The notes below the pieces were generated by a model. The model made no database searches, was not told the origin of the DNA, and saw only the letters and a program-made list of their open reading frames with translations. Of a stretch of DNA of 51,322 nucleotides, positions 8,410 to 17,642 are shown piece by piece. Position numbers and translations under genes: made by a program. This DNA is from an uncultured Candidatus Saccharibacteria bacterium (GTDB lineage Bacteria > Patescibacteriota > Saccharimonadia > Saccharimonadales > Saccharimonadaceae), in contig CALISG010000011.1 of the NCBI GenBank assembly GCA_938042065.1, positions 1 to 51,322 of the forward strand, written 5' to 3'. How positions within the stretch are numbered: position 1 is the stretch's first letter; each line of letters begins with the position of its first letter.

Positions 8410-9021
8410 ATGAAAAATTGGAAAATTCCAGCAATTATCGGAGGAGTGTTATTACTTCTAGTGATGATGATCGCCGGGTCTTATAACGGCATGGTGTCGA
8501 GCCGCGAGTCGGTTAACACGGCGTGGAGCAAGGTTGAGTCGCAATATCAACGGCGCAGCGACTTAATTCCTAACCTCGTGAACACCGTCAAGGGTGCGGC
8601 CAATTTCGAGCAAGAGACATTAACAAAGGTAGTCGAGGCGCGCGCTAAAGCTACGCAAATCAAAGTCGATGCCAATAATCCAGATGACATAGCCAAATTC
8701 CAGCAGGCTCAAAGCGAGGTTAGCTCGTCGCTCAGTCGGCTGTTGGCGGTAGCTGAAAACTATCCGCAGCTCAAAGCAACGGAAAACTTCAGAGATTTGC
8801 AGTCGCAGTTAGAAGGTACAGAAAATCGTATAACTGTGGCGCGCAATGACTTTAATGACGCTGCTAAATCATATAACACGAAGGTTAAATCTTTCCCAAC
8901 AAATTTGTTAGCGGGCATGTTCGGTTTCAAGGAGCGACCGTATTTTGAGTCGGATGCTGGTGCTAATAAAGCTCCGTCGGTTGATTTCAACGCAGCAAAT
9001 TCAACTAAACAAGAAAATTAG
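8410..9021 (+). CDS. lemA: LemA family membrane protein
   Basis: The 203-aa protein begins with a transmembrane segment (about 8-26), then the LemA signature YNGMVSSRESVNTAWSKVES and QRRSDLIPNLVNTVKG. Long helices continue to about 170, ending near FPTNLLAGMFGF, a conserved LemA motif. The family is a helical, N-out membrane protein of unclear function, often paired with TPM-domain proteins as here. AGGAGG at 8399-8404 fixes the ATG at 8410. A promoter (TTGTTG 8350-8355, TATAAA 8374-8379) lies upstream. The next gene starts after two bases, so they form one operon. Confidence 0.93.
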   Translation: MKNWKIPAIIGGVLLLLVMMIAGSYNGMVSSRESVNTAWSKVESQYQRRSDLIPNLVNTVKGAANFEQETLTKVVEARAKATQIKVDANNPDDIAKFQQAQSEVSSSLSRLLAVAENYPQLKATENFRDLQSQLEGTENRITVARNDFNDAAKSYNTKVKSFPTNLLAGMFGFKERPYFESDAGANKAPSVDFNAANSTKQEN

Positions 9022-9023
9022 CT

Positions 9024-9788
9024 ATGCGTTGGCGAAGCTTGGCGGTCGGTCTGGTTGGATTGTCTACATCTGCAGTATTGTTCGGCTGGCTATTAAGCGG
9101 TACGGCTTTTGCTAAGCTGGAAATCCCGGCTGCGCCGCCGCTTGAACGTCCTATAATTGACCAGACGGAAAGTTTGGCAAATGAAGATATTGACCGCATT
9201 GCGCAGCTGATTAATGCTGAGCGCCAGAAAAAGTCATTCCAAATCGGCGTGTTGATGATTCCAACGCTTGGCAGTGATGATAGTCTAGAGGAATACAGTC
9301 TCAAAGTAGCTCGCCAATGGGGTGTCGGCGACAAGAAAAATAGCAATGGCGTATTGTTACTTATCGCCAAGAACGATCGTAAAATGCGAATTGAGGTTGG
9401 TAATGGTATGGAAGGCTCGTTAACCGATGCGCGAGCTAGCCAAATTATCCGTAACACAATCGCACCAAAGTTTCGCAGCGGCGATTATGCTGGCGGCGTT
9501 GAAGCTGGCGTGAAACGAATCATTGACGCTGCGGAAGGCAAAGATCGATCAGCCGATAGCGAGGATATGGAATCGATAATCTCCTTAATATTCATCATAG
9601 TCCTCATATTTATTGTTGTAATAATAGCTACAAGGAGAGGCGGTCGATCCGGCAAGTGCCGATCAAATCGCTGGTGGTGGATTGGCGGTATCGGTTCGGG
9701 CGGCAGTTCTAACAGTTCAGGCGGCTCGTCTGGCGGCAGCTTTGGCGGCGGCGGGTTTTCTGGCGGTGGTGCCAGCGGCGGTTGGTAA
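9024..9788 (+). CDS. TPM-domain (YgcG-like) membrane protein
   Basis: The 254-aa protein has a signal peptide (about 1-30) and a TPM domain (about 45-170). The domain includes the diagnostic QWGVGDKKNSNGVLLLIAK and RIEVGNGMEGSLTD motifs. A transmembrane helix follows (about 186-205), then a short Arg/Trp-rich stretch and a Gly/Ser tail ending GGASGGW. TPM domains have been linked to phosphatase activity and photosystem repair in plants; in bacteria their role with LemA is not established. It follows lemA by two bases, and the promoter of the next gene overlaps its stop. Confidence 0.9.
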   Translation: MRWRSLAVGLVGLSTSAVLFGWLLSGTAFAKLEIPAAPPLERPIIDQTESLANEDIDRIAQLINAERQKKSFQIGVLMIPTLGSDDSLEEYSLKVARQWGVGDKKNSNGVLLLIAKNDRKMRIEVGNGMEGSLTDARASQIIRNTIAPKFRSGDYAGGVEAGVKRIIDAAEGKDRSADSEDMESIISLIFIIVLIFIVVIIATRRGGRSGKCRSNRWWWIGGIGSGGSSNSSGGSSGGSFGGGGFSGGGASGGW

Positions 9789-9817
9789 AACTCGAATTTG
9801 CATATATAATTCTAATC

Positions 9818-10606
9818 ATGCTTAAAATTTTCAAGATAATTTTAGCTATGTTTGTTGTAGTATCGGCTGGAGGCTCATTTGCTAGCGCAGCCAGCTACGC
9901 AAACCAAGCGGACATTGATATAATCGCTGTCTCGAACAAGGCTTATGTAGATTTTATAAAAGCAATAAATGACGAGAAGTCTGTGGCTAATGGTACGGTT
10001 ATTACTCAGACCGTCGCTGCATCGTCGGCATTCAATAATGTTGCTAGCCATAATTTCTCCTCTAAACTAGGCGTCAAATACATCAAAAAGTCAACAGAAG
10101 TTAAAAAGTATGCCGGAGAAATTAAGGTGCTGCTCGACGAAATCGCTGTCGTTTTGCGCGAAAGAGACTATAATGCCGCAAACCAATATTTGGAGCAAAT
10201 TCGTAACTCTGTCAAAAAATATTCTGCAGCTATAGAAGAGATGAACAAAGCTGCTAGCGAGTCTAATTCGTATGCGGAATATTTTTTCTTGCTGGTGACA
10301 ATTGCTGCAGCAGCTATGGCGGTTGGATCGTTTGTTTGGTTCGCTATTGGCAGAGGTAAGCAGTTGAGCCCTAGTCTTTTGGCGGCGCGTAAATCGGTTG
10401 CCTTTTCGTCATTAGCTCCGCTGGTTGGCGCTGTTATCACGTATGCAACGTTTATACTGGCCAACAACACCGGCGGCACTTACACGATTGCTTACGGTTT
10501 GATTTTGGTTGGTTCGGCAGTTTATATTATTTCGGTTGTGCAATATATTACACTAGCCAGAAAGACGTCGGCAGTGTCGCCAGTCCAGCCAACTACTACA
10601 AAATAG
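9818..10606 (+). CDS. Hypothetical exported membrane protein
   Basis: The 262-aa protein has a signal peptide (about 1-26, ending SFASAAS). An extracytoplasmic helical domain follows (about 27-150), rich in Lys and Ala, and then three C-terminal transmembrane helices (about 155-180, 193-216, 221-245). I do not recognise the family. The ATG at 9818 was chosen because TATAAT (9805-9810), with a TTGGTA -35 at 9782-9787 and 17-nt spacing, ends seven bases before it; a TTG at 9782 would overlap the TPM stop. It follows the LemA/TPM operon and could be functionally linked. Confidence 0.75.
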   Translation: MLKIFKIILAMFVVVSAGGSFASAASYANQADIDIIAVSNKAYVDFIKAINDEKSVANGTVITQTVAASSAFNNVASHNFSSKLGVKYIKKSTEVKKYAGEIKVLLDEIAVVLRERDYNAANQYLEQIRNSVKKYSAAIEEMNKAASESNSYAEYFFLLVTIAAAAMAVGSFVWFAIGRGKQLSPSLLAARKSVAFSSLAPLVGAVITYATFILANNTGGTYTIAYGLILVGSAVYIISVVQYITLARKTSAVSPVQPTTTK

Positions 10607-10627
10607 ACAGTAATGCAAAAATCTAAA

Positions 10628-10699
10628 TTAGCACTCTTGACACCAGAGTGCTAATTATTTATACTAAAATAGTTGGCACTCGACATAAAAGAGTGCTAA
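10628..10699 (+). promoter_or_regulatory. Double CIRCE operator and dnaK promoter
   Basis: CIRCE 1 (10628-10654) is a perfect TTAGCACTC-N9-GAGTGCTAA. CIRCE 2 (10673-10699) has one mismatch (TTGGCACTC). The -35 TTGACA (10637-10642) lies in the spacer of CIRCE 1, and the -10 TATACT (10660-10665) follows after 17 nt. The start would be near 10672, placing CIRCE 2 at +1. This is strong evidence for HrcA control of dnaK. Confidence 0.95.
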
Positions 10700-10749
10700 A
10701 ATGAATATAAGAAAAACCAGATGTGATCGAAATAAGAAAGGGGAATCAT

Positions 10750-12642
10750 ATGGGTAAAATTATCGGAATTGACCTCGGCACAACCAACAGCGCCTTTGCG
10801 TATATGCTGGCAGGTAAGCCAGAAGTTATCGCTAACGCCGAAGGCAACCGTACTACGCCATCAGTGGTGGCAATTAATAAAAAGGGCGAACGCTTGGTCG
10901 GACAGGTGGCGCAGCGCCAGCGGGTAACCAATCCAAAGAACACGATTTACGGTGTCAAGCGGTTGATCGGGCGTAAGTTTACTGACAAAGAGGTCCAGAA
11001 AGACTTGGATATCATGCCGTACCAGATTGTCAAAAAGGGTACCGGCGTGGCGGTAAAGATGGGCGACAAGGAATACACGCCAGAAGAAGTTTCAGCTATG
11101 ATCCTCAGTAAAATCAAAGCTGATGCCGAAGCGTTCCTGGGCGAAAAAGTCACCGAAGCGGTCATCACCGTGCCGGCCTACTTCGACGATTCGCAGCGCC
11201 AGGCGACCAAAGACGCTGGTAAAATCGCCGGCCTGGAAGTTAAGCGCATCATCAATGAGCCAACGGCAGCTGCTCTGGCGTACGGCCTGGAAAAAGGCAA
11301 AAATGACGAAACCATCGTGGTGTTCGACCTTGGTGGCGGTACGTTTGACGTTTCCATCTTGGAACTTGGCGACGGTGTGTTCGAAGTGAAGGCGACGAAT
11401 GGTGATACTCACCTGGGTGGTGAAGACTTTGATAACGTCATCGTTAACTATTTCCTGGACGATTTTAAGTCTAAAGAAGGCATTGATCTGCGTAAAGACA
11501 ATGCGGCCATGCAGCGCCTGAAGGACGAAGCCGAAAAGGCTAAGAAGGAGCTGTCAACGGTTACTGAATACGAAGTTAACATTCCATTCATTACCGCTGA
11601 TGCTGATGGGCCAAAGCACTTTGAACTGAGTCTAACACGGGCGAAACTGGAAGATTTGGTGAAGGATTTGTTAGATCGCCTCGACGGCCCAGTTGAAAAG
11701 GCGCTCAAAGACGCTAAATTATCAAAATCTGACGTCAATGAAATCGTCATGGTCGGCGGCATGACCCGCATGCCGGCAGTGGTCGAGCGGGTGAAGAAAT
11801 TGTTCGGTAAAGACCCAATGCAAGGCGTCAACCCAGACGAAGTGGTGGCCGTCGGTGCGGCGATTCAAGGTGGCGTGCTGGCCGGTGACGTCAAGGACGT
11901 GCTGCTGCTGGACGTAACGCCGCTGAGCCTTGGTATTGAGACGATGGGCGGCGTATCGACCAAGCTGATCGAGCGTAACACCACCGTGCCAACCAGCAAG
12001 AGCGAAGTGTTCTCGACGGCTGCCGACAATCAGCCGCAAGTGGAAATCCACGTCTTGCAAGGTGAGCGCGAATTTGCCAATGACAACAAGAGTTTGGGGC
12101 GCTTTGTGCTTGACGGTATCGCACCAGCGCCACGCGGTGTGCCACAGATTGAAGTGACATTCAATATCGACGCCAACGGTATCCTTAATGTTACCGCCAA
12201 AGATAAAGGTACCGGCAAGGAGCAATCGATTACCATCCAAAACTCTGGCAACATGAGCAAAGAAGACATCGAAAAAGCTCAGAAAGAAGCTGAACTCCAC
12301 GCTGATGAAGACAAGAAAAAGCGTGAAACCGTTGATGCTAAAAACCAGCTGGAAAACGCTATCTACCAAGCCAAGAAAATGCCAGACGAGTTTAAGGATA
12401 AGATTTCTGACGACGACAAGAAAGCGATTGACGAAGCGGTCAAGGAAGCAGAAAAGCACAAAGACGCTGACGACAAAGACGAGCTGGAAGCAGCAGCCAA
12501 AGCCTTGCAGGATGCCATCATGCCGATCGGCGCCAAAATGTACCAGCAAGCTGCCGATGATAAAAAAGCTGACGAGTCTCAGGACGATAAAAAGTCCAAC
12601 AAAGACGAGCCGGTCGAGGGCGAAGTGGTCGACGAGAAATAG
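10750..12642 (+). CDS. dnaK: Chaperone DnaK (Hsp70)
   Basis: DnaK is the cytosolic ATP-driven chaperone. The 630-aa protein has the ATPase domain (1 to ~375) with GIDLGTTNS, VPAYFDDSQRQATKDAG, FDLGGGTFDVS and VGGMTRMPAV. The linker DVLLLDVTPLSLGIET follows, then the substrate-binding domain, the helical lid and an acidic C-terminus ending EVVDEK. ATG 10750 is preceded by AAGGGG; an upstream in-frame GTG (10723) would add nine residues that Hsp70s lack. An 18-codon reading frame (10701-10757) overlaps the start and might be coincidental. It lies 4 kb from hrcA-grpE but shares CIRCE control. A strong terminator follows. Confidence 0.98.
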   Translation: MGKIIGIDLGTTNSAFAYMLAGKPEVIANAEGNRTTPSVVAINKKGERLVGQVAQRQRVTNPKNTIYGVKRLIGRKFTDKEVQKDLDIMPYQIVKKGTGVAVKMGDKEYTPEEVSAMILSKIKADAEAFLGEKVTEAVITVPAYFDDSQRQATKDAGKIAGLEVKRIINEPTAAALAYGLEKGKNDETIVVFDLGGGTFDVSILELGDGVFEVKATNGDTHLGGEDFDNVIVNYFLDDFKSKEGIDLRKDNAAMQRLKDEAEKAKKELSTVTEYEVNIPFITADADGPKHFELSLTRAKLEDLVKDLLDRLDGPVEKALKDAKLSKSDVNEIVMVGGMTRMPAVVERVKKLFGKDPMQGVNPDEVVAVGAAIQGGVLAGDVKDVLLLDVTPLSLGIETMGGVSTKLIERNTTVPTSKSEVFSTAADNQPQVEIHVLQGEREFANDNKSLGRFVLDGIAPAPRGVPQIEVTFNIDANGILNVTAKDKGTGKEQSITIQNSGNMSKEDIEKAQKEAELHADEDKKKRETVDAKNQLENAIYQAKKMPDEFKDKISDDDKKAIDEAVKEAEKHKDADDKDELEAAAKALQDAIMPIGAKMYQQAADDKKADESQDDKKSNKDEPVEGEVVDEK

Positions 12643-12660
12643 CAGAGTCTAATGCAGGCT

Positions 12661-12697
12661 AATATAATACCCCAAGTCTCCGGGGTATTATATTTTT
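12661..12697 (+). terminator. Rho-independent terminator after dnaK
   Basis: A 13-bp perfect stem pairs 12661-12673 with 12682-12694 (CCCC/GGGG core, AT-rich base) around an 8-nt loop, ending in a T-run at 12693-12697. Confidence 0.9.
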
Positions 12698-12886
12698 CGC
12701 TGGACGACACAGTTGAGCGGTGGAATTTCGGTAGTTGGCGGCGCGGCGGCGCGCGATAGACTAAGGCGAGGCTCTGAAAGGCGAGCAAAAACGTTATTGC
12801 TACTATAGCCCGGTGTCTCTTTCGAAAATTTCTCCATGAAAAAACCCTCCCGTGCTATACTAAAATTAGCATAAGGGGAATTAAGC

Positions 12887-15800
12887 ATGGAATTAATTTT
12901 TCTGTTAGTGATTGTCATCGTGATAATTAAGGTGGCGCAGAGAGGTAATAATCGACTACCTTGTCAATCCGAGGGTTACCGGCGCGGTTACTGGGACGGC
13001 GTGTGCGATGCGCAGAATGGCCGTGCGAAAATTGAAGGTAGCGACGGTCAGGTCAAACTTATTACCGAGAATCAGACTGCAGCTTCACAATTTGCTGGTT
13101 TTGTAGTAACTCGCAACGAATCAAACGAGCCTGATGTAGTATTGCCTACTAATGCTGCGCCAGTTGAAGAAAATACTAATATTCCCGATGAAAAGACGCA
13201 GATTGTCCAGTGGCTATCTCCAGCCAGTAATAAAGATAAAGAGAAAAATCGTCAAACCACCATCAATGTGGCGCTCTATACGGCATCATTATTGCTAACC
13301 GCTGGTATATTATTGTTGGCGCAAACGATTGAGCTTTCGGCGCAGCTCAGGTTTAGTTTGGTCTGGCTGTTTATTTTTGTCTATTATGTCATTGGCCAGG
13401 TGTTATATACCCGCTTGCTAATCTTAAAGCCGGCCTCGACGGCGTTTATTGGTACGGCGCTGGCTGCTGTGCCGATTGGCGGGTGGAGCATGCACTTGCT
13501 TTTGGGGATTGATCCAGCGCTGTGTTGGCTTGCTACCTCTTTCATCGGTACATTTTTATGTGTTGATGCTACGGTCAGGCTCAATAGCCAGCCGCTCGCC
13601 TATATTTCGCTGCTGTCGATGTTCACGATGACCACCAGCTTGCCAGCTGTTATGCATGCTCAGTTGGTGTGGTATTATGCTGCGGTGTTATTGTTCGGAT
13701 GTCTGATGACCTTGGCTGCGTATTTTTCTAGTCGTTTTCCGCGCCAATTCACCGAGCCGTTGACGCTGGTTAATCCGTTTATCGTCCCGTCCACTTTGCT
13801 TCTCGCTATCGGTTCGTCGGTGCATATGGGAACGCTTGACGTCAGTATGCTGCTGTTCATCAGCGTTACATATTATTTTACTGTTGCCCTCGTCGAGAAA
13901 TCAAAGGATATGCGCACGTATGAACTAACGACGGCGCGCGTGCTGTTGATGGCGATGACTGCTAGTTTTGCGCTGTACTTATCGAATAACGACAGGCTGG
14001 TTATGGGTGTAGCGCTTGGGGTAGCGGCACTTGGTAATATGGTTTGGTCTGTCAGATTGATATATATCCAAAAGCAACCGGATAAGCAGCACGAAATAGT
14101 ATTGTGGGTTAGTTTCGTTGTATCGCTGGCCGCTTTCTTGGTTATAGCTGGCGTCGAAAGTCCGCTAAGAGATATGGTCATATTTATCCTGTTGAGTATG
14201 ATATCGGCAGTGAGTTTTATGGCGCTTGCATTGCTGCGCCGCGCCCGTTTTGGCGGTATGGTAGTAATGTCTGGAATTTTGTTGGTGCCGGCTGGCGTTA
14301 GGCTATTTAGCCTCGACCCCATAACAGCCCTGCATGCACATTACTCTATCTTTATGCTTATGGCTTTCCTGCCAGTTGTCTGCCGATTATTGGTTTTGAA
14401 ACGCCCAAATATTACTAAAAGTCAAGCAATACTAGTGTATGGCGCTGCGGCCGCTTGGTGGTTAATGACGGTGTTTATAGCCTTAGCTTTTTTGACTGCT
14501 CATCCAGCGGGAGAAGGTTTGCTGTATCTGTCAGATTCGGTGGCGGTTGCCGCTATCGTCATGGGTATTGCTGCGTGGCGTGAGAAGGTTTATGGCTTAG
14601 TGATTGGTATTCATGCCTCTTTTCTGGCGATAGCGTTGCTGCTGGCTTCTTATTTCAAGCTGGCTGGCGAAAATCTTGCTATTTTGATGGCGTGGCTGAA
14701 CGGTTTGTCGTTGATGTCGTTAGTAGAGTGGCTGTACAATTACCGCAACGAGGCGGCGGTTAAGTGCCGCGAATTGTTGCTATATTCTGCCATTGGAGCG
14801 GCTATCTTGATCATCTTTTCGTCTATTCATCCGGCGGTTTGGCTGCCGTTAGTAGCGCTGCTGTATTATGCGTTTTATCGGCGGCGTGAAGATGGTTATC
14901 TGGGTGGGGCATACTTGACGACGATTGCTTTGGCGTTATTGTTCTTGCATTGGTTGAATGTGTCGCTAAGCGATAATTTCACGATCACTGCTTGGGCGAC
15001 GTTTGTCGGCTTTGGGGTAGTATATTGGTCGCTGGCGATGAATAAGCGAGCGTCAACTATCAGCGATATGACTCTATTGGCTGCTACGGTACCAGCGGTG
15101 ATATTACCGATGATAAATCTATCGACGACATACGAATTGCCGTTCAAAATCTTGGGCTGGTTGGCGGCTGTCGCGGCACTTTATATGGTAGTGTATGCCA
15201 AGCGGGATTGGCGGCCGATGGCGATATTGGCGCATCCAAGTTTGGTATTGTTATTCTACTTAACTGCACAATGGCTCGGCGTTAAGCTTGAGTTTATGTC
15301 GATCGTTTCACTGATTATCTTTGCGGTGTTTTATGGCGTCGCCGTGACTGCGCGAACCAAGAAATTATCAGTTTATTGGTATTATGCGTCATTTTGGAGC
15401 GCTATCGGCTGGTCGATGACTTTACTGCTGATGGCTATGCCGGCCAGTGTTGCGACGGAGGCGGTATTACTGGCAACCTTGACGTGGATAGTCAACGGCA
15501 GTGCTCTAATAGCTGAGGGGTTACCGAAGAAGAATATTCCGTATTTCGATTCGGGCATCCTTTTGGTACTGTGCGGTATTTTATTTGCTATTCATATGCT
15601 AATTGCGCCTGTTCACGGCATAGTGGTGCCATACCTGTGTTCAGCGGCAATTCTTTCAGGGGCGGTGATGTCGTGGCGCTGGCTAGGGTATGTTCAGATA
15701 TCTACCATTGCGCACTTGGTGCTGGCACTCGCTGTGTTTAGTTTATCGACCCTTGTCCTGGCGCTAGCGGGTGATAATGCCATGGAAATATTGTTCCTGG

Positions 15801-16015
15801 CCGAGCATTCGCTGATGGTTATCATCGGCTTGGTGCTTGGCAGGCGGCTGATTACTATCTGGGGTGCTGTCGGCGTGACGCTGGCTTTAATTTATCTGCT
15901 GTCAGGCTATGCTTATGCGCTGGCTATTTTGGCCGGACTATCAATTATCACGGCAGTGGTGGTTGTGGTAGCTAGAGGACAGAGGAATAAGCAGAAAAAA
16001 GTTGCAAAGAAATAG
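12887..16015 (+). CDS. Giant multi-pass membrane protein, unknown function
   Basis: The 1042-aa protein has one N-terminal transmembrane helix (about 1-16). A cytoplasmic or exposed region of about 110 residues with a GYRRGYWDGVCDAQNG motif follows. After that comes a near-continuous series of roughly 25-30 hydrophobic helices to the end, finishing with a basic tail (RNKQKKVAKK). I see no catalytic motif. The architecture resembles DUF2157/DUF2339-type polytopic proteins, but I cannot assign it. Start ATG 12887 has AAGGGG upstream and a TATACT -10 at 12856-12861. It appears monocistronic, between the dnaK terminator and convergent ogt. Confidence 0.85.
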   Translation: MELIFLLVIVIVIIKVAQRGNNRLPCQSEGYRRGYWDGVCDAQNGRAKIEGSDGQVKLITENQTAASQFAGFVVTRNESNEPDVVLPTNAAPVEENTNIPDEKTQIVQWLSPASNKDKEKNRQTTINVALYTASLLLTAGILLLAQTIELSAQLRFSLVWLFIFVYYVIGQVLYTRLLILKPASTAFIGTALAAVPIGGWSMHLLLGIDPALCWLATSFIGTFLCVDATVRLNSQPLAYISLLSMFTMTTSLPAVMHAQLVWYYAAVLLFGCLMTLAAYFSSRFPRQFTEPLTLVNPFIVPSTLLLAIGSSVHMGTLDVSMLLFISVTYYFTVALVEKSKDMRTYELTTARVLLMAMTASFALYLSNNDRLVMGVALGVAALGNMVWSVRLIYIQKQPDKQHEIVLWVSFVVSLAAFLVIAGVESPLRDMVIFILLSMISAVSFMALALLRRARFGGMVVMSGILLVPAGVRLFSLDPITALHAHYSIFMLMAFLPVVCRLLVLKRPNITKSQAILVYGAAAAWWLMTVFIALAFLTAHPAGEGLLYLSDSVAVAAIVMGIAAWREKVYGLVIGIHASFLAIALLLASYFKLAGENLAILMAWLNGLSLMSLVEWLYNYRNEAAVKCRELLLYSAIGAAILIIFSSIHPAVWLPLVALLYYAFYRRREDGYLGGAYLTTIALALLFLHWLNVSLSDNFTITAWATFVGFGVVYWSLAMNKRASTISDMTLLAATVPAVILPMINLSTTYELPFKILGWLAAVAALYMVVYAKRDWRPMAILAHPSLVLLFYLTAQWLGVKLEFMSIVSLIIFAVFYGVAVTARTKKLSVYWYYASFWSAIGWSMTLLLMAMPASVATEAVLLATLTWIVNGSALIAEGLPKKNIPYFDSGILLVLCGILFAIHMLIAPVHGIVVPYLCSAAILSGAVMSWRWLGYVQISTIAHLVLALAVFSLSTLVLALAGDNAMEILFLAEHSLMVIIGLVLGRRLITIWGAVGVTLALIYLLSGYAYALAILAGLSIITAVVVVVARGQRNKQKKVAKK

Positions 16016-16093
16016 AGCCCGACTCTGACAGTGAGGTAATAATCTATACACAGAGATGTTGTTGGTCAGGTTTGATGAGTAAGTATAAAGTCC

Positions 16094-16112
16094 GAAAAGA
16101 TAGCGTCTTTTC
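16094..16112. terminator. Possible bidirectional terminator
   Basis: GAAAAGA and TCTTTTC form a 7-bp AT-rich stem with a 5-nt loop and flanking T/A runs, between two convergent genes. The stem is weak. Confidence 0.35.
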
Positions 16113-16118
16113 TTTAGA

Positions 16119-16616
16119 TTAAAGTATATTTTCTAGCTTCAACAATTTAATTTTCTTTTCAATTCCGCTAGCATACCCCGTCAGTTTATCGTTACTGCCG
16201 ACAACCCGATGGCATGGTACGAAAATTGAAATTGGATTGCGCCCGACTGCTCCGCCGACGGCTCGTGCCGACATTTTGGCGATACCGCGTTTCTTGGCGA
16301 TATTTTTAGCAATTTCTCCGTAGGTAGTGCGCTCGCCGTACGGTATGGTTTGCAAGATACGCCAGACTTCCAACTGAAAAGGCGTTCCATCAAGCTGTAT
16401 TGGCGGGATTTCTCCAGGATTTTTGCCAGCGAAATACGCGTCAAGCCAGCGCATTGCCTTAGTGAAAATCGGTAAATCAGAATTTGCGTTATTCTCGCCT
16501 AGCTCAGCGTCAAAATGTTTTTGCTTAGCGAACCACAGGCCAGTGATAGCGCTGCCGTTGCTTGCTATGGTAATTTCGTCCAGCGGCGATTGGTATTTAC
16601 AAAAGAAATTACTCAT
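16119..16616 (-). CDS. ogt: Methylated-DNA-[protein]-cysteine S-methyltransferase
   Basis: The 165-aa suicide enzyme removes O6-alkyl groups from guanine. The active-site motif is FVPCHRVVGSN with C135. The HTH-containing region FQLEVWRILQTIPYGERTTYGEIA and ARAVGGAVGRNPI are also canonical. The length is typical of single-domain Ogt/MGMT; no Ada regulatory domain is present. It is convergent with the giant membrane protein and divergent from tsaE, whose start is about 50 bases away. Confidence 0.95.
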   Translation of the reverse strand: MSNFFCKYQSPLDEITIASNGSAITGLWFAKQKHFDAELGENNANSDLPIFTKAMRWLDAYFAGKNPGEIPPIQLDGTPFQLEVWRILQTIPYGERTTYGEIAKNIAKKRGIAKMSARAVGGAVGRNPISIFVPCHRVVGSNDKLTGYASGIEKKIKLLKLENIL

Positions 16617-16667
16617 AATAAACGTATTTTAACATAGTAACTCTGTCCGATATTGTATAATAAATAT

Positions 16668-17129
16668 ATGATATTAGAGGTGAGCTTGCAGACGGCGGAT
16701 GATTTGATACAGTTTGGCGCGAAGCTTGGCGGCTTATTGCATGGCGGCGAGACGCTCGAACTTGTCGGTGATATTGGCGCTGGCAAAACTACACTGACCA
16801 AGGGATTGGCGCGCGGCTTGCAGATTGACGACGAGGTTCAGAGTCCGACGTTTACGATTAGCCGCAATTACGAGGCTGCGGACGGCTTGCGGTTGGCTCA
16901 TTATGATTTTTACCGATTACCAGATGCTGGTATCATGAAAATGGAACTTGATGAAGCGATTCACGATTCGCATACAATTACTGTGATTGAGTGGAGCGAT
17001 GTAGTAAATAACGTACTGCCAACGGACGTATTGCAGATCGTCATCCAGGTGCAGCCTGACGATAGTCGCAAGCTAACTTTGAAGAGCAGCGGTGAAAAAT
17101 CGCGTCGAATTGTGGAGAAATTACGATGA
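16668..17129 (+). CDS. tsaE: tRNA t6A biosynthesis ATPase TsaE
   Basis: TsaE is the ATPase that supports TsaB/TsaD in making t6A37 in ANN-decoding tRNAs. The 153-aa protein has a P-loop GDIGAGKTTLTKGLARGL (about 35-52), the switch region SPTFTISRNYEA, the HYDFYRL motif and VIEWSD (Walker B-like). ATG 16668 was selected because TATAAT (16656-16661) ends six bases upstream, predicting a leaderless mRNA; an ATG at 16653 would lie inside the promoter. It overlaps tsaB by four bases. Confidence 0.95.
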   Translation: MILEVSLQTADDLIQFGAKLGGLLHGGETLELVGDIGAGKTTLTKGLARGLQIDDEVQSPTFTISRNYEAADGLRLAHYDFYRLPDAGIMKMELDEAIHDSHTITVIEWSDVVNNVLPTDVLQIVIQVQPDDSRKLTLKSSGEKSRRIVEKLR

Positions 17130-17512
17130 TTGTATTGTGGAATAGCGCTGAAATGACGGTGCAATTAACGCTAGTTGACGGTGACAAACGAACCAATTAC
17201 GAATGGTCGGCTGAACGCAATCTCGCGCGCGATATGCTAGCTTATTTACGCGACCGCTTAGCAGAGAATGGGGCCAGTTTTGCTGATATTTCGGGCATTG
17301 GTGTATTTCGCGGTCCGGGGAGTTTCACTGGTTTGAGGATTGGTCTGGCAGTGTTGAATACGATAGCGCACGAACAACGTATTCCGATCGTTGGAGTTAC
17401 TGGCGATGTTTGGCGTGAAGAGTGCTTGGAGCGGTTGCAGAATGGCCGCAATGATGAAATAGTTTTGCCAGAGTATGGCGCTGAGGCTCGCGTCACCAAA
17501 CCGCGTAAATAG
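17126..17512 (+). CDS. tsaB: TsaB-like t6A protein, C-terminally short
   Basis: TsaB is the inactive ASKHA partner that dimerises with TsaD in t6A synthesis. The 128 residues cover the N-terminal lobe, including the hallmark VFRGPGSFTGLRIGLAVLNT and the IPIVGV strand. The C-terminal lobe (~100 residues in E. coli TsaB of ~230) is missing. The stop is followed by intergenic promoter sequence and I see no frameshifted remainder. The N-lobe mediates TsaD contact in known complexes, so a minimal TsaB is plausible. Its ATG overlaps the tsaE stop (ATGA). tsaD is not in the window. Confidence 0.88.
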   Translation: MIVLWNSAEMTVQLTLVDGDKRTNYEWSAERNLARDMLAYLRDRLAENGASFADISGIGVFRGPGSFTGLRIGLAVLNTIAHEQRIPIVGVTGDVWREECLERLQNGRNDEIVLPEYGAEARVTKPRK

Positions 17513-17642
17513 TTGCTTATTTTGTTATAAACGCGGTACAATGGTAGTGTCTACGAATGTGACATTGATAAGTTTAATTTTGATAATTTTGCGGTTTTTT
17601 GACTTGATGCGTTGACTAATTGCCGCGAAAGAAAGGAAAAAT

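Noticed and set aside
10701..10757. 18-codon upstream frame overlapping the dnaK start as a regulatory leader peptide
   Set aside because: No ribosome-binding site and no conserved feature visible; kept only as a remark.
11722..12549. 275-codon open frame antisense to dnaK
   Set aside because: Long antisense frames are a codon-bias side effect in dnaK genes; no promoter, ribosome-binding site or recognisable protein.
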